Shown piece by piece: positions 11,991-26,893 of a stretch of DNA of 64,000 bases (position 1 is its first letter; each line of letters starts with the position of its first letter). A program made the position numbers and the translations under genes. Under the pieces are notes generated by a model. The model was given only the letters and a program-made list of their open reading frames with translations. It searched no databases and was not told the origin of the DNA. The DNA is from Onchocerca lupi (lineage: Eukaryota; Nematoda; Chromadorea; Rhabditida; Onchocercidae): NCBI GenBank assembly GCA_028564675.1, contig JAOVVO010000414.1, forward strand, positions 1-64,000, read 5' to 3'.

Positions 11991-14900
11991 GCGCAAATGT
12001 CGCAACTGTCTGCAGCTTTAATCAATGATTTTCGCCAATCAATCAATACCAGATCGAAAATAGTTTAAAGCATAATAATCAGCTGAACAATAGTTGCAGT
12101 TGCAGTTGAAGTAATACGTTAAATGATATTGTTAACTGATGACAATGATGTTGGTGACAAGAAGGATGGTGATGATCAGATGATAATGGAATGATGGCAA
12201 ATGGTGTATGCTTATCGATGAAGGCGGAGTTAATTCGGTGTGTAGGGAGAAGATTTTGAAGAAAAAAACGAAATGAAAGATGAAAAAAGATTGAAAAAGG
12301 GAATGATTTTTCGCTAGAATGAAGCCATTATGAGCCGGACATATGGCACTTTTGAACAGATGGAACTTTCCTTGGCCACCACCACACTTCACTCGCATTC
12401 CATCATTTTGCTCCAATTTACGAACACTTTCAAAGGCCTTTAATTTCCAGTGCAAGCAATTCACCACTGTCTACAATTATGAACTAAAAAAAAAAAAGAA
12501 AAAGAATCATTTAGCATAGATTCTTTGAAGCGATGATGACTACGTGCCACTTTTCAGTCACATTTGAAACATAAAGTTTTTGCAAACTTTAATTGATTGT
12601 AAAATATGGAAAGAAAATGAAATTATTATTTCAAACATTATTTTTCACATAAAACTACGTGATAAAATCAACAATATTAAATAAAATCTTCAACCTAAAA
12701 ATAGTCTTTTCTTTTTTAAATTTTAAATTAAATTCGAAAAAAAAAATTTTTTTTTTCTTGATAAACAAAAGCAGAAAATTCATCATGATATCATCCAATT
12801 TTCATGGAATAAATATGTGAAAAAAGAAGTAATATTATTCTCAATTTATCACGAATTATTGAAATTCAAAAGTCAGAACCATGAATTATCTTAACAGTAT
12901 TAAGATTATGTAACTGATAGCAAAAGTGCGGTAAAACTTTCCAAAATTAGTAAAAAAGAGAAAGAAAAAAGCAAATCTGGGTAAATAGAATTCTTAACCA
13001 CCAAATTTCAACTTCGTCGATCAAGCAGCTGACATTTTGAAATTCTTACAAAATTTCTAGCAAAGCAAAGATTTTTCTAGGCAAAGGTATTCTTATTGAA
13101 CTCTTCCAACAGCGATATGAGCGATTTATGAAAATATGTTTTTTTTCTTTCCTTGCTCGTAAAGTGTAAATTCATTAAATGAAAAATGAGAAGGGAAAAT
13201 ACACGAAACGATACGTCCTTTAATGCATTTTACTTCTGCCTAGATGGCATCATTGAGTGAAAAGAAATAGAAATCAAATTACGAAATTATTTGCGATTTG
13301 AATAAAATCCCATACGAATCTCTTCGCTTCTCACAATCTTTCAAGAAACGAAAACCTTCTTCTGATAATCGTCATTTCAAATAGAATTAACCAATGTGCT
13401 AAATTTTGTTGCTAAAATAATTTCTAATTTATCTCATATTAGATGATAACAGATGACATGTATTTTCCTTGAAACATTTAAATAGAGTGATGTCATTAGA
13501 AGTATTCGAATAAATCTTTATTGTAATTATGCTATACAATAGCTGGTACAGCTTTTCCTAGTAATTTTCGATATCGTTCTAATGAGAACAAAAATCATTT
13601 CTTTTTTTTTTTTTTTAATTTATCAGAATTCAGATGTTTACACAGAAAGTTCCCAGCCATAGATTGATATTCAGTAGTAAGGGGAATGTTGGTTTTTAAA
13701 GAATGAAATGCAAAAGATTTCGAAATTTCAATATAAAATTTATATTCAATCAGTAAAGTAAGTGAAATGCGACCAAATTGCTTCATTCCCAAAACAAAAT
13801 TATGAAAAATAATGCATGAAAGCTGCATTATTAATTATTTTTTCAGTGTTGAAAATTTTCAAACGATCGTTAAATTTTATTACTAAATGATAGATTATCG
13901 AATAAGAATTTCTAATTCAATTAAAAAAATTATCTGAGCGTAAAACTAAAAGAATTGCATGGCTCATATGCATTTTCGCTTTCGCTGTTAATGATTTATT
14001 TAAATTGCAGTTTTGCGTGATTCAATTAAAATGAATTGGATAAACTGAATGAATAAAATGAGAATGAATCGAAATGATTGAATAAAATTGAATGACTTCT
14101 TTTCTCTTGCATGTTTATTTAATATTTTGAAAAGATAATCGACGAGGAAACCTTTGATGATGTATCAATCGCTTTCTTTTCCAATTAAAATTCAAACATC
14201 CGAGAAGGAAATATTCGATATTTGCGTAAACAAATCCATTATTTACATTCATTAAAAAATTCTCTCTCCAATGCATTTAATTTAAATGGCAGATGAATGA
14301 AATTTCCATCTCTTCCATCATTTCCGAGCAAAACAGAACATTTATCCTATCCTCCATAATCCTTCCCAATCATCTCGACAATACAACCGAGATTTCATTG
14401 CTGTTGAAAATTCATCGTTAAAGATGGAGTAGCTCAGGTAGTTCCCTTTTCTCCCTGCATTTGTTAGCAGTGCAGCAGCATATTTATCAAATTTCGATTT
14501 TGTTTTTCGAAAACTTCTCTTCACTAATGCGTTGAACTTTTCAACCTAAACATCAAAGTATCTTCTGGAACCGCAAGAATGTTCCAACAAAAACAAATAT
14601 CAATAAATCTTGAAAGTTGCAGAATTATCCCTGATAAAGGCCATCCTCGGGCATTGTAATTAGCCTTCATTAATTATTCACAAACTTTGTGCCTCTCCAA
14701 GTAGTACTTCAATTCTGCGTAGGCGAGCTAGTGCGGGATCGATGATAAAAAGAATCTCTCTTGAAATTTTGCCAAGAAAATTGAATCTTCTATCGGTAGT
14801 GATTCAAAATTTTCTTCTTTCGTAATGCCAAACTACTATTTGAAGGAGAAGAGCTATATTTTAGAAGCATTCTTTTTTCTATTCTATACCAAAAAAAAAA

Positions 14901-17900
14901 GATATAAAAATCAAACGAAATGTTCGATGACGAAAAGATAAATATCCGGAATCAATTTTATCACGTTACCAGTATAATATCATCGCTTTTGAAGTGACCG
15001 GATATTTACCAATTACATTTAGAGTGTTAGAAAAGTTTTGTAGTAATAAATGAGTACAAACTATGCTTAAAAAAGTTGAGCGGTTGGAAGTTATACGCTA
15101 TATGCAATGATATTCAAGACTAGGCCAATCCAGAATCGACCGTTCGCTAGAAAGCCAAGTAGGCACATTAACACATTGCACAACAACAATAACAGAAAAA
15201 CTGAAAATTTCGGTAAAAGTTTTTGATTGGATAGTATTACGATTATAACATGTAAATTACACAATTTTTCATCCTTCACTCCCCTCCCCCGTTTTCTCTC
15301 AGTGAACGCTGCATTTTGAGAAAATCGATCGAACAAAAATTAAAATATTGTAAACAATTTAAAAATCCTTTATGATTGCTTAAAATTTCGTGCTTGTTTT
15401 GAATACCGTAGACAATCTCTGTTACGAGTGAATTGTTGTCATTCTGAATAGACAAAAAATAAGAAATGAATTAGTCAGACTATTTTTCTCAAATTTTTAC
15501 CCTAATTTGAATTCAATTGAGACAGTTATTGAAGTATCAACCAGTCTGAAGTAATGAAAGGAATGGCTTGATATTGTCACATTACTATTTGTTATAATTA
15601 AGTTAATCTTATTTGAATTTCTAAAATCAAACCTTACTGTGTTTGTTGTGTCATTTTCTGACAATATAGATTTACTACAACAAATTGTGACAAGGCCCGA
15701 AATAATCAAAACGTAGCCAAGTTTAAGTCCAATTGAATTGTGATATTAATTGTTGAATTTGAACAGAGATAAATCAGTAAGAAGAATTGACGATTTTTAG
15801 TTATGTTTTAATTTTTGGATAGCGCACATGATAGTATCTCTGAAATATTCAGTTAATCATTCGATAGTGAAAGGAGGAAATCCTATATGTTCAATAGGAT
15901 CCCTAGATATTCAAATTAGGTCAGCTAAAGCCAGAATGACGATTTATGATATTCCGATTCAAGCTAAAACTTCAACAACAAATTCAAATTCAGTTAATAT
16001 ACTGATGATAAGGATTTGAGGTTATCAAAAAAAAATTTAGCAAAAAATAGAAGTTATTAATTAGCGAATATCTGTATCATCGATATGAATGTATGATCAA
16101 GAACGTCCAGCATGAATTTTATAAGTTTAGCTAATTAATCAATATTCATTGATTTTAAGTCGAAAAGTATTGGCTATGGGAAAGATTCTCGTTTGATAAT
16201 GCTGATAGGAGATCGAAATCTAAAACAATATAAGAGTAGTAATATCAGATAGCTATCATTGTGATTCAAAAATTGCTTAAAGCAAAGGAGACGATTTTTG
16301 CCATTTCAGTTGAAACATCCAATGATTCATGGAGATCAATGTAGGCTAGCTAGCGAATTTTCTGCACTGATCGCAAAATTCTTGGATTGCGTTTAACAGA
16401 ATCGATTAGACATCAACCTCAACTACAGCAACTTTTTTTTTGATTTCACTTGGCGGATTTGCGATGAAAATAAGACGAGATGGAATACAACTTGGCCAAA
16501 TCCAGAAATATTGCCATTTAGCACAAAGAAGAAAAGACCAAGAATGAAGCCATTAGGAAACAGACCAGATATTAAGTTATTATATGGAACTTCTCGGTAG
16601 CACATATGAGCCAAGGCCTTCTCTTGATGTGGATTGATGTGAATTGGATCTCTTCTTTGTTGAGATTTTTTCAGAAATCTTCGACAGCCTTCTCAGTTAA
16701 TTTAAGAAGCAGTGGGAAATGATAAGTTCTAATAAACTGACAACAATAATACCGCGGAAAAAGTGGAAAAACAGTGGAAAAAGAATCAAATTTAATAAGT
16801 TTTATTTTGGAGAAGTTTGATTTTAGGAAATAGCTTGGCAAAGAGCAGGATATTTTCGCGAAGAGGATTACCAAGAAATCTTGCAAAAGAGAATTTCGGA
16901 ATTCTTTTATTTTTTTTTTTTTTATATTTTGAACGGCAATCACACTATCAAGGGAGATGACGATATCGAGGCGATCAAAAATTATGATAATTTGATGAGA
17001 AAATTTGATGCTAGCTTACTCTTAGTGCTGAGAGTTGTTGTGATAAGTTTTTAGTCATTCTTGATGATAATCTGTTTCTTAGATTCTTCTGAAACAGAAA
17101 ATCTCCATTTGAAAGTAATTGAAAGCCGAATGGTTAGAAAACAATGTTATCATTAGGTGTCAATTGATATTGTTGAAAAAAGGCAAGATGATGAATTTCA
17201 AGTATTAAATTGAATCCAATAAAGAAATCTGCATCAATTTGGATAGATTCATTATTTTTTTTCAAATGATTGGAATTGTTCGTGACAAATTGTTGAATTG
17301 GAAATAACTTCATTTCCTGAGTTCGCTACTTCCACATCCAAGTTTAACCTTCACGCAAAATCTTCAGCAGACACAAACACTTAAAATGTTCAGTCTCATC
17401 GATTTCCGAATATTTGTGACAATGAGTTTGATTTAAGTTTTATCTTTTCAATACAGCCTTTTCCAGAAGCGTATTAGAGATTCGTTTCAGAAAGTCTGGT
17501 TTGATAACTCGTTTTGTAACAACAAAAAAAAAGAAAAAAAAAAAAACGGTTCTTTTAGTTAGTACAGTATATGTGGTACTTGTAAATAAAGAAAATGAAC
17601 TGAACCGATAAATGCGTCTAAATTTATCTTGTAGATGAATAAGAACACCTATAAAAAGATCATTTCATTCTCATATTTCAAGCTAAGCAAACAGTTGGAT
17701 TGGAAACCAGTTCGGGAATATTGACAATCGTTCTTTCTTCTTTTCGATTCATTTAAGAAATCAGTCGAAGATGAATGGAAACAAAAGATCATATCCAGAA
17801 TGGAATATTTAAAACAGTATTCTCAAAAAATGTTTTAATTGAAGTTGATGAACTCTTTCACCACATAACATAAAGTCTTCACGATCAGTGCAACTATAGC

Positions 17901-20900
17901 AAAGAGCGGACGTCAAATGCAACGAGCAGTTTTCACGTCCGTGTTGAGATCTTTGAACAGCAGTAGCAAGCTGAAGTACCTGATTGTTTTCAGGATGGTA
18001 TATGAAATTGCTGATGAATTCATTCTTTGCATCTTTTCTCGTCTATTGGAGTCTAATCGATCTGGCATTGAGATAGTCTGAAGGTTTCCCTTATAACAAA
18101 TATAATGATTATGAGTTGAGAACGATGATCGCAAATATGTTGCGATCTGGCTTATCGTGAAAATTTTCGGCGAAACTGGAGATTGATTGCTTGTGCAGAC
18201 GAATTTGTTGTGTGATAAGGGCTTTATTGTGACATCGTTTATTGCAGCAACCACGTTACAATACAATTTATAAATGAATATAAAAGTTACAATCAGTAAC
18301 TTGAATGTTTTTTGTTCTATAGATGACAGGGGAATTTAATGGATTTTCGAATAGTTGAATTGGTCGGGTTTGATTTGAAGTCTTCGAGGAGATTTCATTG
18401 GCACTGGAGAATTTCTATCTTTGATTGAGATTGAGACAGAATTGAATTGAAACTGAGATTTAGTTGATACCGATCATTTAGATAGTCGGAGATGTTTACA
18501 ATAATTTAAACAATTCACATCAGTATCGAATTCAGCGGGTTTGGTTATCTGATGATAAAATGCTTGCAATATTTCAAACATTTCACATCAAAGCGGAAGT
18601 TGAGATAATTAGGGCTTAATTTTTAAGATATTTGCAATTATTAGATAATTCGCATGATCTTGAAATGAGGATTTAGATAAGAAATTTATATTATTAGAAT
18701 TATTTCCAGATCTCATATAATCAAAATGTAAGGTTTACTTAATGATTTATTTGTTTGAGATTAATTTGAGAATTTCACATGATGAAAATGTAAGATATGA
18801 TTACTGAATTATTTGTTTGGGGGGTTTTTTTTTTTTAAATTAATATTTTAAGGTTGAATCGGTTTTCCAGAGATATTTTAAATTACTTTTCATAAGAATA
18901 TTTCAGTTTTCCGACAGATTTTCACTGTTGCAATGGAGCAAAAACTGTAAGTTATCCATTTCGGATCAGTATTGGGACAGAATATTGATGGCTAATAACT
19001 AGTACTGAATGATTGGACAACAAACAAGATTGTTTACTCTGTTCGCAAATCATATAGTATGCAATTACAATTGAATTAAACATTAAACTATTCATTTGTT
19101 GTTGGTAGAGGTATGTTTAAATTTAATTGATTTCATTGAAATCTTCAGGACAAATTGGAAGATACTAATTTTTGCTCTTTTAATAACTGAGCAACAAATA
19201 GATGTCACTTATAATATTATCTTGGATCAAGAGTTTAAGGTTACTGTTCTCATCAACACTATTTGAGCAATTTTTCAAATTATCAAATTAAATTAACTTC
19301 TCGAAAATAGTCCTGAATTATTCCTTTTTTTCGAAATATATATAAAGTTATATTTTATGGAATGATAATTTTTGTTCATGGAATAGCTTTGATAGAAATG
19401 ATAGTCGCTAATTGGTTATAATTATGGCTCAAAAAAACGAGGTGATTTTAAACTTTAAATCTCAAATACTAAAATTTGTGATGTTCCAGAAAGTTCAACA
19501 ATCAGAAAATGCAATTTTTTTGGATCTTCAAGGATTTCATTTGCGAAATTGTTTTTAAAAAATATCAGCTTGTATGGGAAGTTCATAAGTCTCATATCAC
19601 TGCTAAAATGAAACTGACTGATAAACTGATAAACTTAAATTAGAAAAAGATTGGAATATCATATTATATTGTGCAGCAAATCTCGAAATGACATTTTGCT
19701 CTATCATCATATTCATTTTCACAACAATTCTTTGTACGGTTCATTAATGTCAGAAATGCGAATATCAAAATCCCAGTTAAAAATGAATTCAAACATTGAT
19801 TGCTTTTAAATATTAACGTTGATGAGATTTATTTGCAACTAAATCTCATTAGTGTTCTAATGAGATTCTCATTAAATCTCATTAGCCAGTATTGCAATCC
19901 TATGGAAAGGTTCACTGAACAATGACTAAATATTCCGGTAGTTCAAATGATTTAAACCTTCTGAGCATGTTTTCATCTGAATCAGTAGTGATAAATATTA
20001 ATTAGCATGTCCAGTTATTCTACTTATGAATTTTCTTTGGTAACGATGATATCTTAAATCTTCATGACATATTGCAAGGTTGACAAGAATCAAGAATTCC
20101 TGAAATAAAGGATGGACTTTGCTTCCAAATAATGATAAGGGAAAGCTAATCATAGATTAATCATATCTAAGGTCAAGAAGTTCCTGGATTATTACCATAT
20201 AGCCAACATCTTCGCCAATTATTTCCAAACTTTGCCAGGTGGATAAGAATAGATTGAGCGAAAGGAAGAGAAGTGCAAGGCAGTTCGTTATTATTGATGC
20301 AAAATTTACTTTTAAGAAATGTTCTATCATTCTTCAGGGCCATTTCTATTCAATTTATTGATTGCCTGAGGATAAAACAACCAATGTTCACATGCAAATT
20401 TCATATCAAAATTCCATTTTATATCAAAAAGAGAAATTTATAGAAAAGAAAAAAGGAGAAAACTTCGTTTATGAGAGTGCAATCGAATTCGAGAAATAAG
20501 AGGATCATATCATCTCAAACAAAAATGCGACATTTCTATTTCTGTTTCAGTTACTGTCTTGAAGATTTCAGCTGTTCTTTCCTTGGCAGAAGAATAAATA
20601 GCAGATGATCTGGGAAATATCTTGGCCAAAGACTTGTATAAACGTTCTTGGCCAAGAAATCATTTCAAAGATTAGAATCATAACTAGTGATTAAAGGTAT
20701 TAATGATCATTCAAACTCATTAATTAGCTACTGTATTGTGTACTGCAAATCAAATGCCATTAAATTCAACCTTATGCTTATCGCCCTCTCCTCATATTGC
20801 ATCATTCTTCCATATTCAACTTTTCCTGTCAATATATTACTTTCAAAATTGTGTGAAATGACAAATTTTCGCTCCGTGTGGAAATGAGGCTGCATTAAAC

Positions 20901-21057
20901 ATAACTAAAAGCGGGAATAGAACTATCGATGTGACATTGACGTTGACATTTGACATTGGAAGATTACTGTTATGTTTATGAGTGTGTATTAGGTGTTCAC
21001 TCAATGCTGAATGATTGTTAATTCATGCCACATGTTCCAAACATTTCATTTTCTAAT
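11991..21057. other. Gene-poor region upstream of the GPCR
   Basis: Nine kilobases of AT-rich DNA with no recognised gene. Weak candidates: a minus-strand open frame 12132-12467 with three cysteines (NCLHWKLKAF then VKCGGGQGKFHLF) but no ATG start; a minus frame 15091-15336 with a hydrophobic stretch; and 17858-18266, open on both strands (117 codons on minus from a TTG). The first part is probably the GPCR promoter region. Low-complexity A/T tracts are frequent. Confidence 0.35.
16390..16614. other. Segment open on both strands, possible exon
   Basis: On plus, a frame open from about 16398 to a TAG at about 16589 reads like protein (FTWRICDENKTRW, WPNPEILPF, KKKRPRMKPLG) but has no ATG near its start. 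It could begin at the acceptor GTTTAACAG. On minus, an ATG-started 60-codon frame begins MCYREVPYNNLISGLFPNG and contains a hydrophobic stretch. At most one is likely to be real and I cannot choose. No family was recognised. Confidence 0.2.
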
Positions 21058-21071
21058 TAGCGATACTAATA

Positions 21072-21422
21072 ATGACTGATTGTTTGGTGGAATGGATTCG
21101 ACTCATTTCTGCTCTACTCGATCCCTTTCGGATTTTCATTCTCCAAGCACCTCCAGTTGAGCATTTAGTAATATTTACCATTTGTATTTCGACATTATTT
21201 GATAGCTCCTTCTTTCATCACTTCATTTCCCACCCACACAGTTGTGAAATCATTGCTTTCCCTTCCGCCGTTGCTTGCCCTTTCGAAAAAAATGCTCAGA
21301 CTTTTTTTTTCATTCATTTTCTTTGCCGAGGGATATCTCGATTTCACTTTCTTACTCTTGTGAATTTGATCATCCTTCAAGTCTTATCCACAGCTGACAT
21401 TGTTACACTATTCACACAGTAA
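21072..21422 (+). CDS. Uncharacterised 116-codon ORF, hydrophobic
   Basis: An unspliced ATG-to-TAA frame beginning MTDCLVEWIRLISALLDPF, rich in Phe, Ile, Leu and His with several short hydrophobic segments and four or more cysteines. A 116-codon frame is long for DNA this AT-rich, but its composition is partly explained by pyrimidine-rich sequence. It ends 387 bases before the F-box/LRR gene on the same strand. I recognise no family. It may be a small membrane protein or chance. Confidence 0.3.
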   Translation: MTDCLVEWIRLISALLDPFRIFILQAPPVEHLVIFTICISTLFDSSFFHHFISHPHSCEIIAFPSAVACPFEKNAQTFFFIHFLCRGISRFHFLTLVNLIILQVLSTADIVTLFTQ

Positions 21423-21740
21423 TCAGATGTAGTATGTTTTCCTGAATGCTCCACTGAGCTCTCATAGTTACTCGTTTCTGTCAAATTCAACTAAAGGATT
21501 CAAATTCATTTTTGTCACCCATCATCTTTTCATCTAGCACATTTTGGTTTTATACCATGGAATTATCAAAATATCGGTGTTTCTTGATGACTTATACTTG
21601 GTAGATCACATGCCAGCATTTCAAAAAAATAAACAGATATTGAATAATTGAGATATCATTCTTTTCTGATGACTGTGTATTTGTGGTTGATTATGTGGCT
21701 GATCAAATTTATTTTTTGATCATATAAGAAAGGTTGATGC

Positions 21741-21758
21741 GCTCCTTTTAGTTTCAGG
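21741..21758 (+). promoter_or_regulatory. Candidate trans-splice acceptor of the F-box/LRR gene
   Basis: CTCCTTTTAGTTTCAG ends at 21757, 51 bases before the first ATG at 21809, with no ATG between. It fits the nematode acceptor consensus. Whether a spliced leader is added is inference. Confidence 0.4.
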
Positions 21759-21808
21759 AATTAATTAGTAATACTTTTAATCTTTATTTTTGTAAAGTCG
21801 TGTGGTTG

Positions 21809-24800
21809 ATGATGGCAGCCGCTGAAAACGAAGAAGACATGCAACAGAACAGTGATGAATGCGATTTGATAGGCGCTAATGGTATATTTCATTTATTTTG
21901 TTAACTCTTTTTTATGATAAGCTCAAATACTTAGCGATTAAAATCCTTGAAAGAAATTTTATTTAACAATTAAAATAATAAAATGAAGCTTTCTTGATGC
22001 TAGTTTTGTTGTTTTGTTGGACAAATGAGCAAAAATAGTTTTGATTTAGTAATGGGAAAGTATAATGTTCGATATCAGGATGGTGACACTGCTGAATAAT
22101 AGCATCACTTCTTATCTGATGTATGGATTTATCAGATTTGCTAATGTTGCAGTTTCGGCGGATGAATGGGACGCAGGAAAGCAAGTATACTTTAATGATG
22201 TCATTATGCGTCAGGTGGTCAGTTTCGTGAATGATATTAAGGATCGACAAAATTTGGAACTTTCCAGCATAATTATGAACGATTTAAGTTCGCGTGTTCC
22301 TTATATTAGCTATAATAATGATAACAGCACTCTGGATATGTACTTTACGGTAAATATATATTTTTTTAATGTTATAAACGTTATGGAAGTTTAGTTTCAC
22401 ATGATTTATCAAATTTATGCTCTTATTTTTGATAAGAGAGCATTGATTCCTTGGTTCAGGCTTTCGTCTTTACCATTAGTTCTTCATTATTTTTTCGATT
22501 TTTGTGAATTTCTACAAGTTTTTAAAAGAAAACGTTCCTAATTATTGATTCTTCAGAAGGTCGAGCCGATAATGAACATAAGTATTGCGGGTAACGATTT
22601 TAAAGTAGCGGCATTAACATCCAGCATTCGGCGCACCTGTACGGATAATCCAGTTTGTCAACCCACCATTTGCATCCTTAAAATGCAGAATATTATCAAA
22701 CGTTTCTCACTACAAATTCGTCGATTGCATATTGGTGGCATTTCGGATTTTGAGCGTCGACTGGGTTACATTCCAGATCATCAAGTATGAAATTACACAA
22801 TATTTTCCTTTTCTGTAGCTGCTGTTATTGTTTAACTTGATTTCTACTGCTTAATATTTGCCATAATTTTACTCTTGGTTATAAACATAAAAAATTCATT
22901 GTATATATATATGCTTATTAAGATTATTAATCTGCACGATTAATTATCGAAACGCAAAATGAATTTTCGTAGCATCTCTGACTTATATCTTTATTTAATG
23001 AAAAATAATACTTCTGGAAGTTTGATGTAACAACCAAAAAGATACTGAACTTATTTGGATAGTAAAACATTTTCTTGAGTCGACTGATAACAGACTTCCA
23101 GTTTTAGTGATCCTTACCTATTAGTATTTTGTAGTATTCGATTATCATATTGGAAAACTTGAGAGATACTTTAAAATTGTCTTCAAGAGTTACTTCTGAC
23201 AAAGTAAATGATATCTGTCTATTAGAAGATTGTCATTATAATTTCATTAAGGAAAAGAAAAATGAGACGTGAAAACATTCATAACGGACGGGATGTCTAA
23301 TAAAGCAAAGAAAAAGTCATTTTATATTAAGTTAAAATCAAGTAAAATAAAATTTGTGATAATGATTTTTTTAATAAGAATTTACTTTGCTGCAAAAGTT
23401 ACATTTGTTTGTTTTACAAGATGATTCTTTATTTTTTTAGCAGTATTTTTATTCAATGTAAATGTTGTAATTGAAATTCTATTCGGCAGTTTGCTACACA
23501 TAGAGAAATATTTACAAATAATGTTAATTTATATTATTAGCATTGTATTATTAGTGTGTTATTTGCAGCTTGTATTAAGTCGAGATCTGTGTAATGAATT
23601 CGATCGATTGAAAAATGTAGATTCCTTAGTTCTTCGCAATCTTTGTCTAATGTCCTCAGTAATCGAATATTGTAAGTTTTTTTAAAGTTCTATTTCACAG
23701 TAGAGTCACTGATTCGACTTTCGTCTGCTAAATTTTATTCTTTCAGGGAGCAGCAACGAATGTGTTCTTACCAACCGAATTTCGAGGCTTTGCTTCCATA
23801 GTATCTGGTTCGATCATGCAGAGGACATCGACAATTTTGTGGTGAGTTTTGTTCTCTCTGCTCTTAAATGAATACATCGCTCTATTTTCAACTGAAAATT
23901 GAACAGCGGAAGTTGCCATTTTGTTCGGAGATTCACAAAAATCTCCGAGCAAAATCAGTACTAAAAGTGCTAAGAAGTTACAAATATATGATAAGCAAAA
24001 TTTATTTTTAATTCTGTTGTGATTTCTAGCATTATATTAATTGAATCAGATGACATTCCACGGTATGAGTTCAAAATAAGTAAGATTATATTGCTTAGAT
24101 GCATTCAAGCAATTATTTAAGTGTGGTGATGATCTTAATTATTTCAGTCAATAATTTCTGGAAGCGTAGAAGAATTATATCTCTCAGATTGCAGTGGAAA
24201 AACAATTATGAATATAGGAGGACGGCTTCGCACCCTCCCCACCAAGCTTGACATTCTTTACATAGCTATTGATTACCGTACATTTCGAACCGTGGACCAG
24301 GCTCGTCAGTTATTTAAGGTATCCTTTTATTAATGTAATATATTCATTGAAAATGTGCATTGCTCAAGAATTCAATTGAACAGGAAAAAAAGGATGAAAG
24401 CTTTTCACTCAGAAAACTAAATATCTTATTTTTCAGGAAGTGTCTGAGTTGGCCAACAAATTACATATTTGTGCGTGTTTCTCGCGTTTTATTTGTCAAC
24501 CTGGTTTTCGAATACTTGTAAATGTCATCTCTTTATTGCCCGAATTCCAGCAAATAACTACGGTGGAGTTGGATTTGGGGCCTTTGCGAAAGAATATGCG
24601 AACTTATGACCAGTTTTTTGCTGGTAATTCATTATCTTTCTATTCTCTTTGCTCTTGACAATTTTATGACGGAATATTGGCAGATTGGCTACTTAAGCAG
24701 TTATTTTATTGAACAGATTGTCGGTGAATCACTATTTGATTATAGCAATAGATTTATCAGATTATCATTTTATGTATGATGAGAAATGCAAAAATTTGAG

Positions 24801-26211
24801 ATGTCTGTGTATTTTACTATATTAAAAACTGTTTTAGAGTATTACAGAGTTCTTTTCTGCATCTCTCAAGAATGAATGAATAGAAGTTCGAAGTCTTTAT
24901 TCCATTTCTGATCAATTTATATATATTTATATATAGGTTGGTTATTTCAGGTCTGCCTCGCATGTCACAGCTGCGAGTTTTGCGTCTGTTCGGTTTCCCG
25001 ATCAACTACGGCTGTATGGATCTTTGGAAATTGATGTTGCGTTCTATCGCACAATTATCACAGATTACCGAATTTTCGGTAATCAATTTGCTAAGAAACA
25101 TTCGAACTGATGAATTGAAGGCTTTCTGCGGATCACTGCCTATCAATCTGAACACTTTCGCGTTGCATCATGTCCATCAATTACAGGACGATCATTTTAG
25201 CCTCATTGCTCAGGTATGTTTCTCATCATTCCTCCAGATTGCATTTTATACAGAAGTTTCTTCAAGAAAGCAAAAGCAGATCTTGTAAATAATATATTTT
25301 TTAAAAATGCTTTTTGAACAATCAAACACAGTTTTCTTTTTTATGTACTGACAGATTAAATTGAAGTTAAGGATATTCTTTCGAGAGACTGTATGATATA
25401 CACTAAAGATTTTTGGGTATAATGAAGAACTAGAAATAAGATTTTTATTTTTATTTTTTTCTTAATTAACCAAAAACAAGATTTTTTCCTGATTATTATA
25501 AGCAACGTAAAATAAATGAAGTTTGTAGCGCTGTCCTCGATTAGACACATTGTATGTGCGTGACCTGCGATCAGTAACATCAGAGGGTATAATGAAAGCT
25601 TTGATGGAGTTTCGAATGTTGACCAAGATAGCGGTTTGCCATTCGGGTCCAGTTACAAAGCAAGCCTACGAATTATTGGCTAATCGTGAAGCTGTACCTC
25701 ATATCGAAGCTGTCATTTTGGGTGGTAACAGAGATCATCAGAACAGTAGTGAGTTTTTTTGTTTTTTTAGAATTTTCATTGCATGTAAAAATTGTTGATG
25801 AACACCAGTAATGAAGAAGATTGTAGTTAGATCTTTTTCTCAAAATCATCACCTTCATACTTAAATATTTGTCGTTTGATGGATGCAAAATATCCTTTTC
25901 GAAATTTCCTCCATGAAAAATCTCTCCCACTATAGTTCGTATATGTAGTAACCTGCATTCTTCATTGTTAGTCATGGATATATTATTGCTAAACAACATA
26001 TGCATTATTTTCAGCCGTTCTGGAAGCTCTGCTGCATCGACTACCACAGTTTCGTGTGATAGGCACATGGAATCGATGGCGTGATTGTGAATATCATTTG
26101 TGGCGTAGTAGTAAGGCTTACAAAGAATTATTGGCCGCATCATGCTATGCCGATTGTCCAGGATGTGGCAAAGATGTGAGCCTGATTGATGATGACGATG
26201 ATGTCTCATAG
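21809..26211 (+). CDS. F-box/leucine-rich-repeat protein (FBXL-like), 577 residues
   Basis: Ten exons: 21809-21881, 22153-22349, 22557-22784, 23569-23671, 23747-23841, 24148-24318, 24437-24623, 24951-25213, 25529-25748 and 26015-26211 (TAG). All junctions are GT-AG and in phase. Residues about 37-75 (FNDVIMRQVVSFV, KDRQNLELSSI) fit the spacing of an F-box. From about 165 on there are irregular leucine-rich repeats: LKNVDSLVLRNLC, SVEELYLSDCSG, MSQLRVLRLFGF, CPRLDTLYVRDLRSVT. The C-terminus has a small Cys cluster (C556, C560, C563) and an Asp run. Known: F-box proteins bring substrates to SCF ubiquitin ligases, with LRRs binding the substrate. The N-terminus MMAAAENEED is acidic and short. 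Two adjacent ATGs are in frame; the first is used here. Exon 2 begins at GTTGCAG|TT because upstream AGs break the phase. The exact orthologue is not recognised. Confidence 0.85.
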
Positions 26212-26893
26212 AACATATCATCTTAGACCTCACGATCATTACGTATGGGTAATTAGATAATGATGTTATTTGTATAAAAAGATATTATTTACTATCCACT
26301 GATTGAATATTCCGCTACCGGTTTAAATTCTTTTATTTATTCCAGAGATATTTTTGTCACATATCTATCTCTTCACTAATTATTTTTGATGAATTTAGGC
26401 ATATTTATTGCTATAGGGATTCGAGGACGGTTAGGAGGAGGAGATTTTATCTCTTTCTTTCCCCTCTTCCGAAAGAGATATGCAGCATTACTTTTTTCTT
26501 ATTTCGAAAAAAAAAAAATAGTTCAAAAAAACTTATTTTGGAAGTAAATGACCTCATTTTCGAAGATATTAGTTAAGGTATGGTTCTAATCAAATGCTTG
26601 GCGATTTATTTATGTGAGATACGACAGGAATAGACAATATAAAGATTCAGCAAGTTATATTTGGTTAATAATATATTATACCAGTCGGTATTTTCTAGTC
26701 AAAGAGCTTATATTCTTATCGCTTTATTGCATATCACCATTGAATTATTGCTTCCAATTCTTTTTTCCCCTTTCTATTTCTTCTGTTCGTTTTGTATTTA
26801 TGAATTATATATTTGGTTGTCATTATACTGTGGGCTCAATTCATACCGGAATAGACGATAAATTAAATTCACATTGCAATTCTAGAAACATAG

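Noticed and set aside
12132..12467. 111-codon minus ORF as the first exon of the GPCR or a secreted peptide gene
   Set aside because: It starts with GTG, has no clear donor, and the GPCR start exon was found elsewhere. Kept only as a remark in the regional entry.
13595..13828. Minus ORF ending in a Lys run
   Set aside because: The Lys run is a homopolymer tract on the other strand; no other coding sign.
22065..22152. F-box/LRR exon 2 starting at the ATATCAG or AATAG acceptor
   Set aside because: Both leave the frame out of phase with exon 1. GTTGCAG at 22152 is the only nearby acceptor that keeps it.
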